A stretch of DNA of 8,584 bases from assembly GCA_021795275.1 (NCBI GenBank), contig JAJYPO010000093.1, forward strand, positions 1-8,584, in the 5' to 3' direction. Below are positions 4,841 to 8,584 of the stretch, one piece after another. Each line of letters opens with the position of its first letter. Position 1 is the stretch's first letter. Position numbers and translations under genes: made by a program. The notes under the pieces are model-generated. The model was not told where the DNA came from. It was given only the letters and a program-made list of their open reading frames with translations, and made no database searches. Source of the DNA: Nitrospirota bacterium. Its GTDB lineage: Bacteria; Nitrospirota_A; Leptospirillia; Leptospirillales; Leptospirillaceae.

Positions 4841-7246
4841 ATGAATTCTGGAAACAGGGGAGGGGAGGCCTTCGGCCATCCGGGGGCGCCTCCCCGCTGG
4901 ACATCAAGCCGCAAGGACGGAATCGGAACGGCCTACAATACGGCCTCAAACCTCTGGTACACCCTCTCCCACGGGATCGTGAACGAGGTCTACTATCCGA
5001 CGGTGGACCGCCCCCAGATCCGGGACCTGGAATTTCTTGTCACTGACGGAACCTTCGTTCATGAGGAGCGCCGGAGCCTTCGCCACGATCTTTCCTTTTT
5101 CGGAGAGACCGAGGCTCCGGGCTACCGGCTCGTCTCCTCCGACCCCGAAGGGAGATACCGAATCGTCAAGGAGGTGATGGGGGACCCCCATCTGCCCTGC
5201 CTCCTGATTCGTGTCCGGCTTGAGGCCGATCCGGCCCTGGCCGACCTTCTCCGGCTCTTCGTCGTGGTCGAGCCCCATCTCGACGTGGGGGGGGCCGGCA
5301 ACACGCTGTGCCGCTTCTCCCATGCCGGAAAGACCGGACTTCTGGGCTGGAAGAACGGCGTCTACATGGCCCTGGGGGCGAGCATTCCCTTCCGGCACCT
5401 CTCCTGCGGGTTCGTGGGGGAAAGCGACGGGGTCACCGACCTTCTCAGCCACCGGACCCTTCGCTGGGAGTTCGACCAGGCCACCGACGGAAATGTGGCG
5501 GGAGTGGGGGAGCTGGCGGTGGACGGCTCCCAGGAGTTCACGGTCGGCCTCTCCTTCGGAACGGGACAGCACGGGGCCCTGACCACCCTTTTTCAGTCCC
5601 TGGGAATCCACTACATCGAACAGAAGGGGCGCTTCCTCGAGCAGTGGAGCCGGGCCACGGACAAGATCCTTCCCCTGGGGGTCCACGGAGGAGACGGGGG
5701 ACGGCTCTACCGGATCAGCCACAACATTCTCCGCTCCCATGAGGACAAGCTTTATCCCGGGGCGATCATCGCCTCCCAGAGCATTCCGTGGGGCGACTTC
5801 CACGACGACCAGGCGGGTCTGGGAGGATACCACCTCGTCTGGACCCGGGACCTCTGCCACAGCGCCCTGGGCCTCCTGGCCTGCGGCGATGCCGAAAGCC
5901 CCTACCGGGCCCTGGTCTATCTTGCGGCCAGCCAGCTTCCCGACGGGGGATTCCACCAGAACTTCTGGGTGGACGGATCCCCCTACTGGACGGGAATCCA
6001 GCTCGACGGGGTGGCCCATCCGGTCATCCTGGCCTGGAGGCTCTTCCGGGAGAACGGCCTCAAGGCCTTCGATCCCTACCCCCTGGTCCTCTCGGCCGCC
6101 TCCTACCTCGTGCGCCATGGCCCCTCCACCCAGCAGGACCGGTGGGAGGAGGCCCGGGGCTATTCTCCCTCGACCTTTGCGGCGATGATTGCGGCCCTGG
6201 TCTGTGCCGGCCTCTGGGCCCAGAACCGGGGAGACCAGGCGGAGGGCCAGTTTTTCCTCGATTATGCGGACTTTCTCGAGAGCCGTCTCGACAGCTGGAC
6301 GACCACCCGGTCAGGGTCGCTCGTGCCGGGGATCTCCCGCCACTACGTCCGGATCCTCCCCACGGTGGCGGGGGATCCCTCTCCGGTGGAAGAGGTCGAC
6401 CAGGCGTGGATCGAGCTCGCGAACCAGCCTCCGGGGCTCCCGTTCCGCTATCCGGCCCGGGAGATTGTCGACGGAGGGTTTCTGGATCTTGTCCGGTACG
6501 GGATCCGCCGGGCCGACGATCCCCTGGTGGTCGACTCGGTCAAGGTCATCGATGCCCTTCTCCGGGTCGAGACACCTTTCGGGCCCTGTTTCCGGCGGTA
6601 CAACCACGATGGATACGGTCAGCGGGAGGACGGGGGTCCCTTCCTGGGCTGGGGGACGGGACGGGCCTGGCCCCTTCTCACAGGGGAGAGGGGCCACTTC
6701 GAACTGGCCGCCGGAGGGGATCCGAGTCCCTACCTCCGGGCGATGGAGGGATTCACGACTGCCGGGGGGCTGATTCCCGAGCAGGTCTGGGACGGGCCCG
6801 ACCTTTCCGGCTCCTCCTGCCGGTTCGGTCGGGCGACCGGGGCGGCAAATCCCCTCGCCTGGGCCCATGCCGAATACATCCGTCTTCTCCGGTCGGTCAA
6901 TGACGGGGCCGTCTTCGACAGGCTCCCGTCGGTGGCAAGGCGCTATCAGGACGGGGAAGGACGCCGGAATCTCGAAATATGGAAGTTCAACCGCCAGCTC
7001 CGGCGGATGCGTCCGGGCCAGACCCTTCGTCTCCTGGCGCTTTCGCCCTTCCGGTTCCGGTTTTCCACCGACGGCTGGAAAACGGTCGTCGACCGGGAGG
7101 CGGTCTTTCTGCCGGCCATCGGGTGCGGCTATGTCGACATTATCCTGCCTGACACCCAGACGGCTCCGGTGGTCTTCACCTTCTTCTGGACCGCCTCCCA
7201 GCGGTGGGAAGGAAGAGATTTTTCCGTGGAGATGGAGGAGGGATGA
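4841..7246 (+). CDS. GH15 glucoamylase/glucodextranase-type glycoside hydrolase
   Basis: GH15 enzymes release beta-glucose from non-reducing ends of alpha-glucans by inversion. The 801-residue product has the prokaryotic glucoamylase layout. An N-terminal beta-sandwich (about 20-270) opens with DGIGTAYNTASNLWYTL and VNEVYYPTVD. An (alpha/alpha)6 barrel spans about 300-690, and a C-terminal beta segment ends FTFFWTASQRWEGRDF. WTRD (334-337) corresponds to W52-D55 of Aspergillus glucoamylase, which contact the non-reducing glucose. RWEEARGYSPST (434-445) carries the general acid, Glu436 (Aspergillus E179), with Glu437 next to it. IPEQVWD (645-651) carries the general base, Glu647 (Aspergillus E400). 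Both catalytic residues are intact, so an active enzyme is expected. The N-terminus is polar (MNSGNRGGEAFG) with no signal peptide, indicating a cytoplasmic enzyme acting on glycogen, starch fragments or maltooligosaccharides. Glucodextranase or trehalase specificity is an alternative within GH15. It overlaps the following MFS gene by 4 bases (ATGA), so the two are probably co-translated. Confidence 0.9.
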   Translation: MNSGNRGGEAFGHPGAPPRWTSSRKDGIGTAYNTASNLWYTLSHGIVNEVYYPTVDRPQIRDLEFLVTDGTFVHEERRSLRHDLSFFGETEAPGYRLVSSDPEGRYRIVKEVMGDPHLPCLLIRVRLEADPALADLLRLFVVVEPHLDVGGAGNTLCRFSHAGKTGLLGWKNGVYMALGASIPFRHLSCGFVGESDGVTDLLSHRTLRWEFDQATDGNVAGVGELAVDGSQEFTVGLSFGTGQHGALTTLFQSLGIHYIEQKGRFLEQWSRATDKILPLGVHGGDGGRLYRISHNILRSHEDKLYPGAIIASQSIPWGDFHDDQAGLGGYHLVWTRDLCHSALGLLACGDAESPYRALVYLAASQLPDGGFHQNFWVDGSPYWTGIQLDGVAHPVILAWRLFRENGLKAFDPYPLVLSAASYLVRHGPSTQQDRWEEARGYSPSTFAAMIAALVCAGLWAQNRGDQAEGQFFLDYADFLESRLDSWTTTRSGSLVPGISRHYVRILPTVAGDPSPVEEVDQAWIELANQPPGLPFRYPAREIVDGGFLDLVRYGIRRADDPLVVDSVKVIDALLRVETPFGPCFRRYNHDGYGQREDGGPFLGWGTGRAWPLLTGERGHFELAAGGDPSPYLRAMEGFTTAGGLIPEQVWDGPDLSGSSCRFGRATGAANPLAWAHAEYIRLLRSVNDGAVFDRLPSVARRYQDGEGRRNLEIWKFNRQLRRMRPGQTLRLLALSPFRFRFSTDGWKTVVDREAVFLPAIGCGYVDIILPDTQTAPVVFTFFWTASQRWEGRDFSVEMEEG

Positions 7247-8475
7247 CCGGGAGCGGGGAGGGACCCAAAAGACCCGTTCCCGGCTTTCTGCCCTTTCTCG
7301 CGGCCAATTTTCTGGCGGGGGACATCCAGACCGGAATCATGCCCCTCATGAGCATTGACCTCCTGCTGGGGGAGCACTGGAGGTCACGGGAGGTGGGAAT
7401 CGTCCTGGCCTTCGGGAGCCTGGTCCTTCTCCTGTTCCAGCCGGTCGCGGGGCATTTAGCCGACCGTCTCGCCTCCAAAAGGGCCTTTTTTCTGGTGCTC
7501 GCGACATCCTTTGCCACCGGATGCCTGCTCCTCCATGGCCATCCCTCCCTCTGGCGGGCCCTTCTGGCCCAGTTTTTTCTGGGGATGGCCCAGGGAGGCA
7601 TCATGCCAGTCCTGGGAGCCGTGGCCATGGGGCTCGTGGGGTCCGGAGGCTTCCCCAGACTGACGGGGCAGGCCCAGGGGGCTGGCCACGCGGGGTCTGT
7701 CTTCGGAGCGGCCTCGGTCCTTCTGATCGCCCTTCACGGAACCTATTTTTCCATTTTCGTCTACTACGCCCTCTCCTCTCTCCTGGCCGGCCTGATCCTC
7801 TTCGGAGTGCCGGGAGGGGCGATCGATCCCCGGCGTGCCCGCGAGATGGCCAATGAGGGGGAAGCTCTTCCGGTTTCACGGGTCTTTTCACCCTCTCTTT
7901 TTCTGTTTCTGCTGGTTCTCCTGATTTTCTTTGTCGCCAACACCGCCATGCTTCCCCTGGCGGGGGACAAACTCTCGGGAATCGTCCTCTCCGAGTCTCC
8001 GGCGCGGGTCATGGCCTTTCTTGTTCTGGTGACCCAGGCGATCATGGTTCCCTTTTCCCTCCTTGCGCCCGCCCTGGTCCGGAGGGCAAAAACCGGGTCC
8101 GTCTTTCTCGGGCTGTGCCTCCTGGTCCTGGCCCTGCGCGGCGGGCTTCTCTCAGAGACGCAGTCGACAGGGGGAATTCTTTCAGGCCAGGTTCTGGACG
8201 GGACGGTCATGGGGGTCATGTCGGTGGTCCTTCCGGTTCTGGTGGCCGGGTTCGCCAAGGGAACCGGACGCTTCAACCTTCTTCAGGGCATTGCGGGGGC
8301 GGTCGTGTCGGCCGGGGCCTCCCTCTCCCAGCTCCTGTCGGGCCATCTCCTCGACCTCCTGGGCATCGACCAGACCCTCCTCGTCCTGTCGGCCGTGGCG
8401 CTCACAGGGGCGATTCTGGCAGTTTTGGCCTGGAGGTCCGGGATCCTGTCCCCTCCCAGGGAGGAAGCCGTTTAG
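7243..8475 (+). CDS. Major facilitator superfamily transporter
   Basis: The 410-residue protein starts at ATG 7243, overlapping the GH15 stop by 4 bases, with GGAGGAGG directly upstream (7234-7241). It has the MFS pattern of about 12 hydrophobic helices. Six lie in residues about 14-190 and six in about 220-405, with a charged central loop around 190-215 (DPRRAREMANEGE). GHLADRLASKR (70-80) between helices 2 and 3 is the MFS motif A, with Gly70, Asp73, Arg74 and Arg80. Helix 1 has AANFLAGDIQTGIMPLM, consistent with the first helix of drug/metabolite-type MFS carriers. FLGMAQGGIMPVLGAVAMGL is a typical helix 4 region. No substrate-specific signature is recognised. Coupling with the GH15 gene suggests, without proof, a sugar, sugar derivative or a linked metabolite as substrate. 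The gene ends 10 bases before the putative IS end; no terminator is visible after it. Confidence 0.85.
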   Translation: MTGSGEGPKRPVPGFLPFLAANFLAGDIQTGIMPLMSIDLLLGEHWRSREVGIVLAFGSLVLLLFQPVAGHLADRLASKRAFFLVLATSFATGCLLLHGHPSLWRALLAQFFLGMAQGGIMPVLGAVAMGLVGSGGFPRLTGQAQGAGHAGSVFGAASVLLIALHGTYFSIFVYYALSSLLAGLILFGVPGGAIDPRRAREMANEGEALPVSRVFSPSLFLFLLVLLIFFVANTAMLPLAGDKLSGIVLSESPARVMAFLVLVTQAIMVPFSLLAPALVRRAKTGSVFLGLCLLVLALRGGLLSETQSTGGILSGQVLDGTVMGVMSVVLPVLVAGFAKGTGRFNLLQGIAGAVVSAGASLSQLLSGHLLDLLGIDQTLLVLSAVALTGAILAVLAWRSGILSPPREEAV

Positions 8476-8485
8476 GATCCGGATA

Positions 8486-8584
8486 TGTTAGTAGCAAGTA
8501 GAATTGTCCGGTTTTGTAGCAAATGAATTGTCCGCTTTTTTTCAGTTGGAGAACTCAGGGTCCTCCCGTTTTCAGACCAGAGCC
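8486..8584. mobile_element. Probable left end of an IS21-like insertion sequence (truncated by window)
   Basis: The sequence changes character after the MFS stop: AT-richer and non-coding, beginning TGTTAGTAGCAAG at 8486. Two adjacent copies of a ~25-bp unit with the core GAATTGTCCG follow, then a seven-T run (8536-8542). IS21-family elements typically start with 5'-TG and carry several internal repeats near each end for transposase binding, and this arrangement fits. No transposase (istA) coding sequence is visible before the window ends, and the opposite end and any target duplication lie outside. Another DDE-element family or a regulatory repeat cannot be excluded. Confidence 0.45.
8491..8539 (+). 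repeat. Tandem direct repeat, two ~25-bp units
   Basis: Unit 1 (8491-8515) begins GTAGCAAGTAGAATTGTCCG, and unit 2 (8516-8539) begins GTAGCAAATGAATTGTCCG. They abut directly, both end in TTTT, and differ by two substitutions and one deleted base. The period of 25 is longer than two helical turns, so proteins could bind both units on nearly the same face. Probably transposase-binding repeats of the element end described at 8486. Confidence 0.7.

Noticed and set aside
3197..4879. A 560-residue open frame on the minus strand opposite the APC permease
   Set aside because: It is the antisense of a real membrane-protein gene in GC-rich DNA. Its product is a low-complexity Glu/Gly/Arg/Asp-rich string with no domain, typical of a mirror frame.
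5998..6040. Gly in IQLDG of the GH15 enzyme, where bacterial relatives often have Glu, as a possible loss of the catalytic acid
   Set aside because: The catalytic acid is Glu436 in RWEEARGYSPST, and fungal glucoamylases also have Gly here (PQRDGPALR), so activity is not in doubt on this ground.
4946..6118. A 390-residue minus-strand open frame opposite the GH15 gene
   Set aside because: Mirror frame of the GH15 coding sequence, with no family features.
5788..6903. A 371-residue plus-strand frame inside the GH15 gene
   Set aside because: An Arg/Gly/Pro-rich shifted frame inside a gene whose true frame keeps WTRD, WEE and IPEQVWD motifs.
1..8584. CRISPR arrays, tRNA or rRNA genes, toxin-antitoxin or restriction genes
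   Set aside because: No spaced repeats beyond the two-unit repeat at 8491-8539, and no motifs of these families were seen on either strand.

Overview
The window carries eight protein-coding genes and what looks like the edge of an insertion sequence. The DNA is GC-rich and densely coded, with short or overlapping gene junctions. The organism is Gram-negative (diderm): there is a BamD outer-membrane assembly lipoprotein with a lipobox, and a periplasmic phosphate-binding-type protein with a Sec signal peptide. Gene content and base composition would fit an acidophilic Nitrospirota such as Leptospirillum. That is only an impression, since no rRNA or other phylogenetic marker is present.

Layout. 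(1) Positions 1-403, minus strand: the N-terminal 134 codons of a FabH-type 3-oxoacyl-ACP synthase III, cut by the window edge. (2) Positions 404-488: a short divergent intergenic region with a plausible sigma70-type promoter for the FabH-like gene. (3) Positions 489-4669, plus strand: a tight run of five genes, bamD, a Met8/CysG-N-like protein with a degenerate active site, a small two-helix membrane protein, a PstS-like substrate-binding protein, and an APC-family amino-acid permease. Junctions range from an 8-base overlap to a 17-base gap, so this is probably one operon. (4) Positions 4670-4840: a gap with a perfect 9-bp inverted repeat. (5) Positions 4841-8475: a GH15 glucoamylase-type enzyme with both catalytic glutamates, coupled by an ATGA overlap to an MFS transporter. 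(6) Positions 8486-8584: two back-to-back copies of a ~25-bp repeat behind a 5'-TG, probably the left end of an IS21-like element whose transposase lies outside the window.

How they work together. BamD acts in outer-membrane protein insertion. The small membrane protein and the two transport-related proteins are also envelope proteins, so the first operon is mainly envelope and transport. The Met8-like protein does not obviously fit there and lacks the residue expected for catalysis. The GH15 enzyme has no signal peptide, so it probably hydrolyses intracellular alpha-glucans such as glycogen or maltooligosaccharides. The MFS partner may move a related small molecule, but its substrate cannot be read from sequence. 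I found no CRISPR array, tRNA, rRNA, defence or biosynthetic cluster here. The most unusual items are the degenerate Met8-like protein, the PstS-like gene without pstCAB, and the terminal repeat structure.
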